Below are positions 1 through 11,525 of a DNA stretch of 64,000 nucleotides, piece after piece (position 1 is the first letter of the stretch; each line of letters opens with the position of its first letter). The stretch comes from Rubrivivax sp. GTDB lineage: Bacteria > Pseudomonadota > Gammaproteobacteria > Burkholderiales > Burkholderiaceae. The stretch covers positions 62,001 through 126,000 of the forward strand of contig JAEUOZ010000074.1 in the NCBI GenBank assembly GCA_016790225.1, in the 5' to 3' direction. The translations under genes were made by a program, and so were the position numbers. Below the pieces are notes generated by a model. The model saw nothing but the letters and a program-made list of their open reading frames with translations, did not search any database and had not been told where the DNA came from.

Positions 1-1095
1 CAGTTCCAGGCCCGCGCGCTGGCGGCGCGCCGCGGCGAACTGCAGCGCGCCATCGAAACCGCGCAGCAGCAGGTGCAGACCAACCTGCAGGCCGGTGAGC
101 AGCTGGAGCTGGAGCTGGGCAGCCTGAATGACGCGGCCGCGCAGGCGGGCCTGCAGAGTGCCTTGTCGCTCAAGCTCGACCGGGAGCGGTCGCTTGGCGC
201 CGTGCGCAGCGAGTACGACGACATCACGGCGCGCATGCGCGCGGGCGACGAAAGGCGCCTGGAATTCGAACGCAGCCTGGATCCGCTGCGCGAGCGCATC
301 ACCAAGCTGCAGCTGGAGGCGCAGGCCGCGCAGCTGGGCGGCGCGCAGTACCTCGAACAGCTCACCGCAGCCGCGGTGGATCTCGAACTCCTGGGCCAGG
401 GCATCGAGGCCGGCGGCGTCAAGCTCTGGGGCCTGCAGGGCGAGATCGATCGCATCCAGCGCGAGATCACCGCACTGGGGGCCGTCAACCTCGCGGCCCT
501 GGATGAGCTGAGCGAGTCACGCGAGCGCAAGACCTTCCTCGACGCGCAGAACGCCGATCTCAATGACGCCATCAAGACGCTGGAAGACGCGATCCACACC
601 ATCGATCTGGACACGCGCGATCTCCTGGGCCAGACCTTCAACCAGGTCAACGAGCACTTCGGCCGCATGTTCCCCAGCCTCTTCGGCGGCGGCTCGGCCA
701 AGCTCGTGATGACGGGCGAGGAAATTCTGGATGCCGGCGTTCAGGTGATGGCTCAGCCGCCCGGCAAGAAGAACAGCACCATCCACCTGCTGTCCGGCGG
801 CGAGAAGGCGCTCACGGCGATCGCGCTGGTGTTTGCGATCTTCATGCTCAACCCGGCCCCGTTCTGCCTGCTGGACGAGGTGGATGCGCCGCTGGACGAC
901 GCCAACACCGAGCGCTACGGCAAGCTGGTCAGCGAGATGTCCACCAAGGGCACGCAGTTCCTCTTCATCAGCCACAACAAGATCGCCATGGAGATGGCCG
1001 AGCAGCTGATCGGCGTGACCATGCAGGAGCAGGGCGTCTCGCGCATCGTGGCGGTGGACATGGAAGCGGCGATCGGCATGGCCGAAGCGGCTTGA
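1..1095 (+). CDS. smc: Chromosome segregation protein SMC, C-terminal part (start lies outside the window)
   Basis: This is the last ~364 residues of the SMC ATPase, which compacts and segregates the chromosome as a ring-shaped dimer with ScpA/ScpB. The reading frame is open from the first base, so no start is visible. The visible part is the returning half of the coiled coil (rich in Glu, Arg, Leu, Ala) followed by the C-terminal ATPase head. The head shows the ABC-type signature HLLSGGEKALTAIAL and the Walker B box CLLDEVDAPLDDANTERY, then the FISHNK switch region. zipA and ligA follow on the same strand, a common Burkholderiales order. The family assignment is very secure; only the N-terminal part is missing. 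Confidence 0.97.
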   Translation, partial: QFQARALAARRGELQRAIETAQQQVQTNLQAGEQLELELGSLNDAAAQAGLQSALSLKLDRERSLGAVRSEYDDITARMRAGDERRLEFERSLDPLRERITKLQLEAQAAQLGGAQYLEQLTAAAVDLELLGQGIEAGGVKLWGLQGEIDRIQREITALGAVNLAALDELSESRERKTFLDAQNADLNDAIKTLEDAIHTIDLDTRDLLGQTFNQVNEHFGRMFPSLFGGGSAKLVMTGEEILDAGVQVMAQPPGKKNSTIHLLSGGEKALTAIALVFAIFMLNPAPFCLLDEVDAPLDDANTERYGKLVSEMSTKGTQFLFISHNKIAMEMAEQLIGVTMQEQGVSRIVAVDMEAAIGMAEAA

Positions 1096-1156
1096 TCCTG
1101 CTGGGCCGGCTGCGTGTTCGCCGAGAAGACGTGGCACGGCATGCACGGGCGCTAGC

Positions 1157-4254
<3,098 letters not shown>

Positions 4255-4279
4255 ATCCGCGCCGGGGCCCGCTGCGGGT

Positions 4280-5176
4280 TCAGCCTGGGCCCTTGGGCCG
4301 CAGCAGCGCCAGCGACAGGCCACCCACGCAGCAGGCCACCGCGCCCCACTGCAGCGGCCCCAGCGGCTCGCCGTGCACCAGCGCGCCGGAGATCATGGCC
4401 ACCACCGGCACCAGGATCGAGGACAGGCCCGCCACGTTGGCGGGCAGCATGCCCACGATGGCAAACCAGGCGGCATTGCCCACGCTCATCGGCACCACGG
4501 CGATGTAGGTGATGATGAGGACCGAGGTCCACGAAGGCCAGAACCAGCCACCCTCGGCGAGCGCCAGCGCGGCGATGGCCGTCGGGATGCCGGCCCCCGT
4601 GAGCTGCCAGCCGCTGATCACCAGCGCCGATGCGCCCACCGGCCGGCGCTTGAGGATCAGGGTGCCCACGGCCCAGCCCACGCCCGCCAGCAGGCCGAGG
4701 AAGAAGCCCAGCGGCGCGAGCGCGTAGGCTTCGGCACCGTCGTAGATCAGCAGGCCGACGGCGCCGGCGCCCAGCCCGATGGCCCACAGCATGCGCGGCG
4801 CGAGTTCCTCACCCAGAACGGCCCAGCTGATGAGCGCGAGCCACAGCGGCATGGTGAAGCCGAGGATCGCCGCCTGGCCGGAAGGGATGAGGATCGCCGC
4901 GTAGGTGCTGGCGATGTTCCACAGCAGCAGGTAGAACAGCGTGGCCATCGCCAGCGTGCCCCAGTGCTCGCGCTCGATGCGCAGCGACTGGCCCCGCAGC
5001 CGGGCCACCAGCAGCAGCAGGGGCCCGGCGATCAGCAGCGCCACACCGCGGAAGGTCCAGACCGACACCTCCTTCGTGGCCAGCGGAAACAGCGGCCAGT
5101 TGGTGCCCCAGACCAGCGTCAGGATCAGCAGCAGGACCCAGGCTCGGGCGGGGACGGCAGAACGGCTGGACGGCAT
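4280..5176 (-). CDS. EamA/DMT-family membrane transporter
   Basis: A 298-residue integral membrane protein with about ten hydrophobic segments in two similar halves, typical of the drug/metabolite transporter superfamily (EamA domains). It opens with a short basic leader and the family-like WVLLLILTLVWGTNWPLFPLA helix region. Members export amino acids, metabolites or drugs; nothing here identifies the substrate. It is convergent with ligA, only 25 bases away, and is followed in its upstream direction by two further minus-strand membrane proteins with gaps of 33 and 79 bases, so these could share a transcript. The family is secure; the function is unknown. Confidence 0.88.
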   Translation of the reverse strand: MPSSRSAVPARAWVLLLILTLVWGTNWPLFPLATKEVSVWTFRGVALLIAGPLLLLVARLRGQSLRIEREHWGTLAMATLFYLLLWNIASTYAAILIPSGQAAILGFTMPLWLALISWAVLGEELAPRMLWAIGLGAGAVGLLIYDGAEAYALAPLGFFLGLLAGVGWAVGTLILKRRPVGASALVISGWQLTGAGIPTAIAALALAEGGWFWPSWTSVLIITYIAVVPMSVGNAAWFAIVGMLPANVAGLSSILVPVVAMISGALVHGEPLGPLQWGAVACCVGGLSLALLRPKGPG

Positions 5177-5209
5177 GGGGCTCGCGCGGGAGGGCCGGGT
5201 ATCAGCCGA

Positions 5210-5836
5210 TCAGCTGCTCAGCCCGCTTCGCAGCCGCATGCGCGCGCGGCGCTTGGCGCGCACGCGCCAGTGCCAGATGCCGTTGACCAGCAGATAGGCC
5301 AGGCCACTGAAGAAGACGGCGAAGCTCAGCGCGCCCAGGATCAGCGGCTTGCCCACGGCCGCAAAGCCATCGCGTGTGCGCTGCCACCAGCTGCGCGTGT
5401 CTCCCGGCGTCTCGGCCGCTGCGCCCGTGCCGGCGGCAAACGACGGCGCTTCGGATTCCTTGGCCTCTTCGCCGAGCATGAAGCTGCCCACGCGCCAGGC
5501 GGCGTAGTACACGGGCGGAAAGGTCAGCGGGTTGTTGACGATCGTGCTGGCCACAGCCACCGGGATGTTGGCGCGCAGCACCAGGGCCAGCGCGGCCGAC
5601 AGCGGAATCTGCGCGATCGGGATGATGAAGGCGAAGAATACGCCGATCGCCGCGCCCAGCGAGATGCTGCGTCGGCTCATGTGCCACAGGCGCGGATGGA
5701 AGAGGCCGGGTCCCAGCCAGCGCAACCAGCGGTTGCGTTCCAGCGTCTCGCGGCTGGGAATCAGTTTGCGCAGTCGCTCGAACAAGACCAGGGCTCGCGG
5801 GCATTCACCATCCGCGCATTGTGGGCGATGCGGCAT
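5210..5836 (-). CDS. DUF2062-type membrane protein
   Basis: A 208-residue protein with a soluble N-terminus rich in Arg and Trp and two or three membrane segments. The central block with [18 protein letters not shown], followed by [20 protein letters not shown], is the DUF2062 signature as I know it: small residues around a conserved NNPLT. A C-terminal helix ([20 protein letters not shown]) and a basic tail follow. The role of the family is not established. Its neighbours, an EamA transporter and an anion-permease-like protein, suggest only an envelope location. Confidence 0.85.
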   Translation of the reverse strand: MPHRPQCADGECPRALVLFERLRKLIPSRETLERNRWLRWLGPGLFHPRLWHMSRRSISLGAAIGVFFAFIIPIAQIPLSAALALVLRANIPVAVASTIVNNPLTFPPVYYAAWRVGSFMLGEEAKESEAPSFAAGTGAAAETPGDTRSWWQRTRDGFAAVGKPLILGALSFAVFFSGLAYLLVNGIWHWRVRAKRRARMRLRSGLSS

Positions 5837-5915
5837 AGCCTGGGCTCAGGCAGGGGCGCGCAAGCGGCTGCGGCAGCGCGGCCCGCCGCGTCTGCACCCG
5901 GTGACTGCGCCGCCA

Positions 5916-7229
5916 TCAGCGCAAAAGACCGGCCCACAGCCACAGCACGCAAAGCGAGAGCAGCGTCACCGGAATGCCGGTGCGCGCATGGCGCAGCCAA
6001 TCGATGCGCACGCCTGCCTTTTCGGCCAGATCGACGACGATCAGGTTGGCGATGCTGCCCACCAGCAGCAGGTTGCCGGCAAAGGTGCTGGCCAGCGCCA
6101 GCAGCGTACCGGCGTCCGGCCCGGCTTCGCGCAGGTGCGGCAGCAGCAGCATCACCGCCGGGACGTTGGAGACCAGGTTGGACAGCGCGGCGCCCACTGG
6201 CAGCAGCACGCCGGGCTCGGCCAGATGCAGCCCTTGGGCGGCCATCCAGGCCACGGCCTGGCCCGACAGACCGGTCGCCTGGAAGGCGTGGTTGACGATG
6301 AACAGGCCGATGAAGAGCAGCAGCAGTTGCCAATCCACGAAGCCCATGACCTCGGCCGAATGCAGCCGGCGGCTGAGCAGCAGGATGCCCGCACCCACCA
6401 GCGCAGCCACCTCGCGAGGGATGGCCGTGAACAGGAAGATGAACATCAGCACCCCGGCCACTGCGAGACCCTTGATCGACTGCAGGCGATCGAAGGGCGG
6501 CTCCTCGTCCGCCACGGCCGGGACTGGGACTGGTGCCGACGGCGATTCGCCGCGGCCGGCCCAGGCCAGCCAGGCCCACAGCAGCAGCAGGCTCAGCAGC
6601 ACCGGCAGCCAGGCGGCGGCCAGGTAGTCGGCGAACGAGAGCTTCAGAACCGAGCCGATGAGCATGTTCTGCGGATTGCCGATCAGCGTGGCGGCCGAGC
6701 CGATGTTGGCGGCGCAGGCCAGGCCGATCAGGAAGGGCACCGGATCCAGCCCACGGCGCAGGCACAGGCGCGCCACCAGGGGCGTGAGCGCGAGGCAGAT
6801 GATGTCGTTGGAAAACACGGCCGAAAGCAGCGCCGCCATGCCCAGCACGGCCGCGAGCAGCGCGGCACGGCCGAGCGGCAGGGTCACCACCTGCCGCGTG
6901 ACGGCCGTGTAGAAGCCGCCCAGGCGCATCTGCGCCGAGACCACCATGAAGGCGAACAGCAGCACGAGCGTGGGCAGATCGACGGCACGCGCCGCTTCTT
7001 CCAGCGTCATGCCGGTGAGCGCGATCATCGCGATCGCGCCCAGCAGGGCCACGCCCGAACGGTCCAGCTTCAACCGCGGCAGGCCGCCCAGGAACATGCC
7101 CAGGTAGACGATGGCAAAGATCGCCACCACGCCGGCTTCCACGGCATGCGGCGCGATGCCCGCAAGCCCAGGCAGGGCGCTGGCTGGCGAAGGCGCCATC
7201 AACCCCTCGGCAGCGAAGACCGGCGCCAT
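5916..7229 (-). CDS. SLC13/ArsB-NhaD superfamily ion permease
   Basis: A 437-residue polytopic protein with roughly 11 hydrophobic segments. The fold is an internal duplication visible in the sequence: half one has [13 protein letters not shown] followed by [16 protein letters not shown], and half two has [13 protein letters not shown] followed by [16 protein letters not shown]. These paired S-N-[DV] and N-[IL]GS loops are the re-entrant substrate-binding hairpins of the ion-transporter superfamily (SLC13, CitMHS, ArsB, NhaD). The substrate could be an anion, arsenite or Na+/H+, and cannot be told apart here. The first Met and a second one ten residues in are both possible starts. It is divergent from def across 48 bases. 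Confidence 0.82.
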   Translation of the reverse strand: MAPVFAAEGLMAPSPASALPGLAGIAPHAVEAGVVAIFAIVYLGMFLGGLPRLKLDRSGVALLGAIAMIALTGMTLEEAARAVDLPTLVLLFAFMVVSAQMRLGGFYTAVTRQVVTLPLGRAALLAAVLGMAALLSAVFSNDIICLALTPLVARLCLRRGLDPVPFLIGLACAANIGSAATLIGNPQNMLIGSVLKLSFADYLAAAWLPVLLSLLLLWAWLAWAGRGESPSAPVPVPAVADEEPPFDRLQSIKGLAVAGVLMFIFLFTAIPREVAALVGAGILLLSRRLHSAEVMGFVDWQLLLLFIGLFIVNHAFQATGLSGQAVAWMAAQGLHLAEPGVLLPVGAALSNLVSNVPAVMLLLPHLREAGPDAGTLLALASTFAGNLLLVGSIANLIVVDLAEKAGVRIDWLRHARTGIPVTLLSLCVLWLWAGLLR

Positions 7230-7277
7230 TGCGCGAGGATCAGGTCTTCAGCAGCACACACGGGCGGGCGGTTCGGC

Positions 7278-7814
7278 ATGGCGATTCACGAGATCCTGAA
7301 GATGGGCGATCCGCGATTGTTGCGTGTGGCCCAACCGGTACGCGCCTTCGACACACCCGAGCTGCACCGTCTGATCGCCGACATGTTCGAGACCATGGAA
7401 GACGCCAGTGGCGCGGGCCTGGCGGCGCCGCAGATCGGCGTCGATCTGCAGCTGGTGATCTTCGGCTTCGCGCGCAACGCCCGCTATCCGCAAGCGCCGC
7501 CGGTGCCCATGACGGTCCTGATCAACCCGGTCATCGAGCCGCTGGATGCCACCGTGGAAGAGGGCTGGGAAGGCTGCCTGTCCGTGCCAGGGCTGCGCGG
7601 CAAGGTGCCGCGCCATGCCCGCATCCGCTACCGGGGCTTCGATGCGCAGGGCCAGCCCATCGAGCGCGAGGCCGACGGCTTTCATGCCCGCGTGGTGCAG
7701 CACGAGTGCGATCACCTGATCGGCCGTCTGTACCCCACACGCATGACCGATCTCACCCAGCTGGGCTTCACAAGCGTGCTCTTCCCGGATCTGGATCCGC
7801 GCAGCGACGACTGA
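7278..7814 (+). CDS. def: Peptide deformylase
   Basis: Removes the N-formyl group from nascent proteins using a bound metal ion. All three family motifs are present in the 178-residue product: [10 protein letters not shown] (motif 1), EGCLSVP with the Cys metal ligand (motif 2), and QHECDHLIG, whose two His complete the metal site and whose Glu is the catalytic base (motif 3). The frame runs far upstream with no stop, but that part is low-complexity antisense of the permease; the ATG chosen begins the conserved [15 protein letters not shown]. fmt is not adjacent, so this looks like a stand-alone deformylase gene. A second def copy elsewhere in the genome is possible. Confidence 0.95.
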   Translation: MAIHEILKMGDPRLLRVAQPVRAFDTPELHRLIADMFETMEDASGAGLAAPQIGVDLQLVIFGFARNARYPQAPPVPMTVLINPVIEPLDATVEEGWEGCLSVPGLRGKVPRHARIRYRGFDAQGQPIEREADGFHARVVQHECDHLIGRLYPTRMTDLTQLGFTSVLFPDLDPRSDD

Positions 7815-7947
7815 CGCGCACGCAGGGGGCCAGACAGCTTCTTTACATGTGATGTGTCGGCGCGGCGAGCCTGCGCTGCGTTGAGCGTGCAACGGCACGC
7901 CACCCCGGCCTTGCGGGCGAGCGATTGCCGTCCGTGAAGGAGCGCAC

Positions 7948-9885
7948 ATGAAAGCCCGGCCCCACCCGCCCGCCGCCTCGGCACCGATGCCGCCAGCGCC
8001 GGGCCCCTCTTTCTGGAGAGCGGTGCTGGTGTGGGTGCTGCTTGTTGCCGGCCTGCTGGGTCTGGCCGGCCAGGCCCTGGCCAGTGACGGCGCGCCCGGT
8101 CGTGTCGGCCGCATCGCGCAGGTCGAGGGCAAGGCCTGGTTCTACGATGACGATCAGGGCCGCTGGGTCGAGGCCTGGCGCAACCGGGCGCTGACCGATG
8201 GCGACCGGCTGTCCACCGAGCGCGGCGCACGCCTGCAGCTGGGCATCGGCTCCACGGAAGTGCGGCTGGCGGGCAACACCGAGCTCAGCATCGACCGGCT
8301 CGATGACGATCGCATCGTGCTGCGGGTGCAGAGCGGCAGCGCCGCGGTGCGCGTGCGCAGCCGCGAAATCGCCCGAGAGCTGGAACTGCGCGTGGGCGAG
8401 GTCCGCGTCTGGGCCGAGCGCCCGGGTCACTACCGCATCGATCGCGATGACGGCGTCACGCAGATCACCAGCTGGCGCGGCAGCCTGGGCGTGGACACAC
8501 GCGACCAGCGGCTCAGCGTCGAGGCCGGCCGCAGCATCGAGCTGCTGCGCGAAGGCCGCGACACCACGGTGGTGACCTGGAACGCGGTCGTGCAGGACAG
8601 CTTCTCCGACTGGGTGGCGCGCGACGAACAGCGGGACGACCGCGTCGCCTCCGAACGCTACGTGTCGCCCGAAATGACCGGCTCCGATGATCTGGATCGT
8701 TATGGCCGCTGGGATCGACACCCGGACTACGGTTCGGTCTGGGTGCCTGTGCGCGTGGCCGTGGACTGGGTGCCGTTCCGTCATGGCCGCTGGATCTGGC
8801 AGGTGCGCTGGGGCTGGACCTGGATCGACGAAGCGCCCTGGGGCTTTGCGACTTCGCATTACGGCCGCTGGCTGCACTGGGGAGGCCGCTGGGTCTGGGT
8901 GCCCGGCAGCTACGTCACGCGTCCGGTCTTCTCGCCGGCGATGGTGGCCTGGGTCGGCCCGGTCGGCTCCGGGGTCAGCGTTTCCGTGGGCCTGGGGCCG
9001 ACGGTGGGCTGGATTCCGCTCGCCCCGCGCGATGTCTATGTGCCGCCCTTCCGCCATCCGCCGGGCTACTTCGACCGCGTGAACCAGCCGCACTGGCGCC
9101 CGGGCGCGCCGCGCCACGTGCCCACGGGCCCCATCAGCTACGGCAACAACGGTGTGCCCAATGCCGTGACCGTGGTGCCGTCCAACGTGCTGCAGCAACG
9201 CCAGCCGGTGGCGCCCTCGGTGATCCGCGAGGCGGAGGATCGCCGCCGTCACATCGGGCGTGAGCCCGTGGGCGCTCCGCCGCACGCGCCGGTGATGGCC
9301 GTGCCGGGTGGCGCGGTTCCCGTTCAGGCGCCGCCCGCCCCCAGCCGAGTGCCCCAGCCCGCGCCCCGCGCAGAGCTTGTGCAGCCGATGCCGCCCCTGG
9401 CACCCGTGCAGCCGGCGCCGGTCCAGCCCGGCCGTGTGCCGCCACCCCTGCCTCGGGCGGATGTCGTGCACCCGATGCCGCCGCTGGCGCCGGTTCAGGC
9501 TGCACCCGTGCAGCCCAGCCGCATCCCGCAGCCGCTGCCGCCCGCGATGGCAGCGCCAGCGCCCACGGTGCCCTCCGTCGCGCCTGGTGCGCCCATGGCA
9601 CCGCTCGCCCCGGTTCAGCCCCTGACTGCAACGCCCGCTCAGGCGCCGGGCCCGGCCTGGCAGGCGCCCCCGGCTCATCGCAACGGGCCGCCGGAAGCAG
9701 GCCCCTCGCGCGTGCCGCCGCCGCGACCTGTCGTCGCCCCGGTCACTGTGCCCGGCGCGCCCGCCGCCACGCCGCCCGCCGTCGTGGAGCGTGCACACGG
9801 GCGGCCGGCCGAAGCCCCGCGTGAGCAGGCGCGCGGCCGCGAAGCACCGCGCGACAACCTGCGCGACCGGCAGGAGCGTCAGTAG
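7948..9885 (+). CDS. Exported FecR-domain / DUF6600-like protein with proline-rich tail
   Basis: A 645-residue protein starting at an ATG with a good Shine-Dalgarno sequence (AAGGAG, 5 bases away). It has an uncleaved or cleavable N-terminal hydrophobic helix (about residues 24-46), a FecR-like beta domain (about 50-190; VGRIAQVEGKAWFYDD and LQLGIGSTEVRLAGNTEL), then a Trp/Tyr-rich central region (about 230-380; repeated YGRW, HGRWIW, GGRWVWVPGSY) resembling DUF6600. The last ~200 residues are Pro-, Val- and Ala-rich with an internal 29-residue repeat. Unlike classic FecR anti-sigma partners there is no sigma factor or TonB receptor beside it, so a structural envelope or surface role is more likely. 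The exact role is unknown. Confidence 0.85.
   Translation: MKARPHPPAASAPMPPAPGPSFWRAVLVWVLLVAGLLGLAGQALASDGAPGRVGRIAQVEGKAWFYDDDQGRWVEAWRNRALTDGDRLSTERGARLQLGIGSTEVRLAGNTELSIDRLDDDRIVLRVQSGSAAVRVRSREIARELELRVGEVRVWAERPGHYRIDRDDGVTQITSWRGSLGVDTRDQRLSVEAGRSIELLREGRDTTVVTWNAVVQDSFSDWVARDEQRDDRVASERYVSPEMTGSDDLDRYGRWDRHPDYGSVWVPVRVAVDWVPFRHGRWIWQVRWGWTWIDEAPWGFATSHYGRWLHWGGRWVWVPGSYVTRPVFSPAMVAWVGPVGSGVSVSVGLGPTVGWIPLAPRDVYVPPFRHPPGYFDRVNQPHWRPGAPRHVPTGPISYGNNGVPNAVTVVPSNVLQQRQPVAPSVIREAEDRRRHIGREPVGAPPHAPVMAVPGGAVPVQAPPAPSRVPQPAPRAELVQPMPPLAPVQPAPVQPGRVPPPLPRADVVHPMPPLAPVQAAPVQPSRIPQPLPPAMAAPAPTVPSVAPGAPMAPLAPVQPLTATPAQAPGPAWQAPPAHRNGPPEAGPSRVPPPRPVVAPVTVPGAPAATPPAVVERAHGRPAEAPREQARGREAPRDNLRDRQERQ
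9346..9540 (+). repeat. In-frame 87-bp (29-residue) proline-rich repeat, two copies plus a partial third
   Basis: Within the FecR/DUF6600-like gene, residues 467-495 and 496-524 are copies of one unit. Each begins R-V-P-x-P, carries P-M-P-P-L-A-P-V-Q in the middle and ends A-P-V-Q-P-[GS]. A third, incomplete copy begins at 9520 with R-I-P-Q-P. At DNA level the copies start at 9346, 9433 and 9520, exactly 87 bases apart. This suggests expansion by tandem duplication in a flexible spacer, and a site where copy number may vary between strains. Confidence 0.85.
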
Positions 9886-9934
9886 GCACGGCCGGCGCTT
9901 CGGGAGGGCCGCGACTCATCGGCCGGCCAGGCGC

Positions 9935-10660
9935 TCAGCGTCGCGCTGCGACGAGCAGCGGCCGCAGCGCCGGCCAGACGTTGTCCAGCATGCGCGGCTG
10001 TGCCGCCGCCACCGGGTGGATGCGGTCGCTCTGGAACAAGGCCTCGGGGTTCGGGCCGTCGGCCACGCCGGCCAGGAAGAAGGGCACCAGTGCTGTTCCC
10101 TCGGCCTTGGCCACCTCGGCAAACAGGCCGGCAAACTCTTCACCGTAGCGGCGCCCGTAATTGGGCGGCATCTGCATGCCGGCAATCAGCACACGCGCGC
10201 CGGCCGCCTTGGATGCGCGCGTCATCGCCAGCAGATTGTCGCGGGTCGACTGCAGCGGCAGCCCACGCAAGGCATCGTTGCCGCCGAGCTCGATCAGCAC
10301 CACCGCCGGCTTTTCGCGCTGCAGCAGCGCGGGCAATCGTGAGCGTCCACCGGCCGTGGTGTCACCGCTGATGCTGGCATTGACCACGCGCCAGCGCAGC
10401 CCTTCCTGGGCCAGGCGCCGCTCCAGCAGCGCGACCCAGCCGCTGCCGCGCGGCAGACCATACTCTGCCGAGAGACTGTCCCCCACCACCAGCAAGGCGG
10501 GCAGCGAAGGGGCCGCCGCAGCGGCGGCCGCCTGCGCTGCCGCAAGCCCCGGCGCAGCGGCGGAAACCAGCAGGGCGCTACAGTGGGCCAGCCACGCGCG
10601 CCTGGCGTTCTGCCTGCGCGAGGCCTCTTGCCCCAAGCCACAGGATTTCTTGCACCGCAT
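9935..10660 (-). CDS. tesA: GDSL esterase/arylesterase, TesA (lysophospholipase) type
   Basis: A periplasmic SGNH hydrolase related to E. coli thioesterase I/lysophospholipase L1. From this ATG the product is 241 residues with a rather long basic n-region, a signal-peptide hydrophobic core (ALLVSAAAPGLAAAQA), then block I VVGDSLSAEYGL with the nucleophilic Ser, block III LGGNDALRGL with the oxyanion Asn, and block V SDRIHPV with the Asp-x-x-His pair. A second ATG five codons upstream (10675) is possible, but it would run further into the divergent ABC gene. As drawn, its ATG and the ATG of the divergent ATPase share the bases of one CATG. tesA divergent from a ybbA-type ATPase matches E. coli. 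Confidence 0.92.
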   Translation of the reverse strand: MRCKKSCGLGQEASRRQNARRAWLAHCSALLVSAAAPGLAAAQAAAAAAAPSLPALLVVGDSLSAEYGLPRGSGWVALLERRLAQEGLRWRVVNASISGDTTAGGRSRLPALLQREKPAVVLIELGGNDALRGLPLQSTRDNLLAMTRASKAAGARVLIAGMQMPPNYGRRYGEEFAGLFAEVAKAEGTALVPFFLAGVADGPNPEALFQSDRIHPVAAAQPRMLDNVWPALRPLLVAARR

Positions 10661-11333
10661 GACCGATTCCATCATCGCCGTTCAACGTGTCACCAAGCAG
10701 GTGGTGGACTCTAGCGGCACGCTGACCATCCTTCACGAGATCGACTTTCAGCTCGCGGCGCAACAGTCGGCAGCCATCGTCGGCGCGTCCGGCTCGGGCA
10801 AGAGCACGCTGCTGTCCATCATGGCGGGCCTGGACACACCGACGCAGGGCACGGTGCTGCTGGCTGGCCACGACCTTTTCGCGGTCAATGAGGACGAGCG
10901 CGCGGCGCTGCGTGCGCAGAAGGTGGGGTTTGTCTTCCAGAGCTTCCAGCTGCTGAGCAACCTGACGGCGCTGGAAAACGTGATGCTGCCGCTGGAACTG
11001 CAGGGCCGCCACGATGCGCGCCAGGCGGCCACCGAACTCCTCAAGCGGGTGGGTCTGGGCGAACGGCTCAAGCACTATCCGAAAGTGCTGTCCGGCGGCG
11101 AACAGCAGCGTGTGGCGCTGGCGCGGGCCTTCGTGGTGCGCCCGGCGCTGCTGCTGGCCGACGAACCCACCGGCAGCCTGGATTTCGCCACCGGCGAGAA
11201 GGTCATGGAGCTGATGTTCGAGCTCAACCGCGAAGCCGGCACCACGCTCGTGCTGGTCACGCACGACCGCACCATCGCCGCGCGCTGCGACCGGCAACTG
11301 CACATCGAAGCCGGGCGCCTGCGCGCCGAGTGA
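10659..11333 (+). CDS. ABC transporter ATP-binding protein, YbbA/LolD-like
   Basis: A 224-residue ABC ATPase. Visible motifs: Walker A VGASGSGKSTLL, Q-loop VFQSFQLL, signature LSGGEQQRVALARAF, Walker B LLADEPTGSLD, and H-switch LVTHD. This is the MacB/LolD/YbbA subgroup, which normally works with an FtsX-fold permease. In E. coli ybbA is followed by its permease gene ybbP and is divergent from tesA; here tesA is present but no permease follows, and the next gene is a DNA ligase. The partner must be encoded elsewhere, or the gene has taken another role. A GC-rich hairpin begins two bases after the stop. Confidence 0.9.
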   Translation: MTDSIIAVQRVTKQVVDSSGTLTILHEIDFQLAAQQSAAIVGASGSGKSTLLSIMAGLDTPTQGTVLLAGHDLFAVNEDERAALRAQKVGFVFQSFQLLSNLTALENVMLPLELQGRHDARQAATELLKRVGLGERLKHYPKVLSGGEQQRVALARAFVVRPALLLADEPTGSLDFATGEKVMELMFELNREAGTTLVLVTHDRTIAARCDRQLHIEAGRLRAE

Positions 11334-11335
11334 AG

Positions 11336-11357
11336 CCGGGGGGGGCTCCACCCCCCG
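11336..11357 (+). terminator. GC hairpin after the YbbA-like gene
   Basis: An 8-bp stem, CCGGGGGG pairing with CCCCCCGG, with a 6-base loop, two bases after the ATPase stop codon. There is no U-run after it, so it is at best a weak or Rho-assisted terminator; it may also protect the 3' end. It separates the ATPase from the ligase gene downstream. Confidence 0.45.
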
Positions 11358-11525
11358 GGGCCCCTCTGCGGCAGGACCACCGGTTTCCCGGCCGAGGTGG
11401 GATCGCTGTTCATGCGCAACCTGCGCACACTGCGGCGCATGGATGCCTTCACCCACCCCACTGGCCCCCGTGGCCTGAGCCGCACGCGCCATGCCGGGCG
11501 CCTGCCTTCGTCAACCCTGCAGTCG

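Noticed and set aside
5532..7277. A large N-terminal extension of peptide deformylase
   Set aside because: The upstream open frame is antisense to the SLC13-like and DUF2062 genes; the deformylase family starts at 7278.
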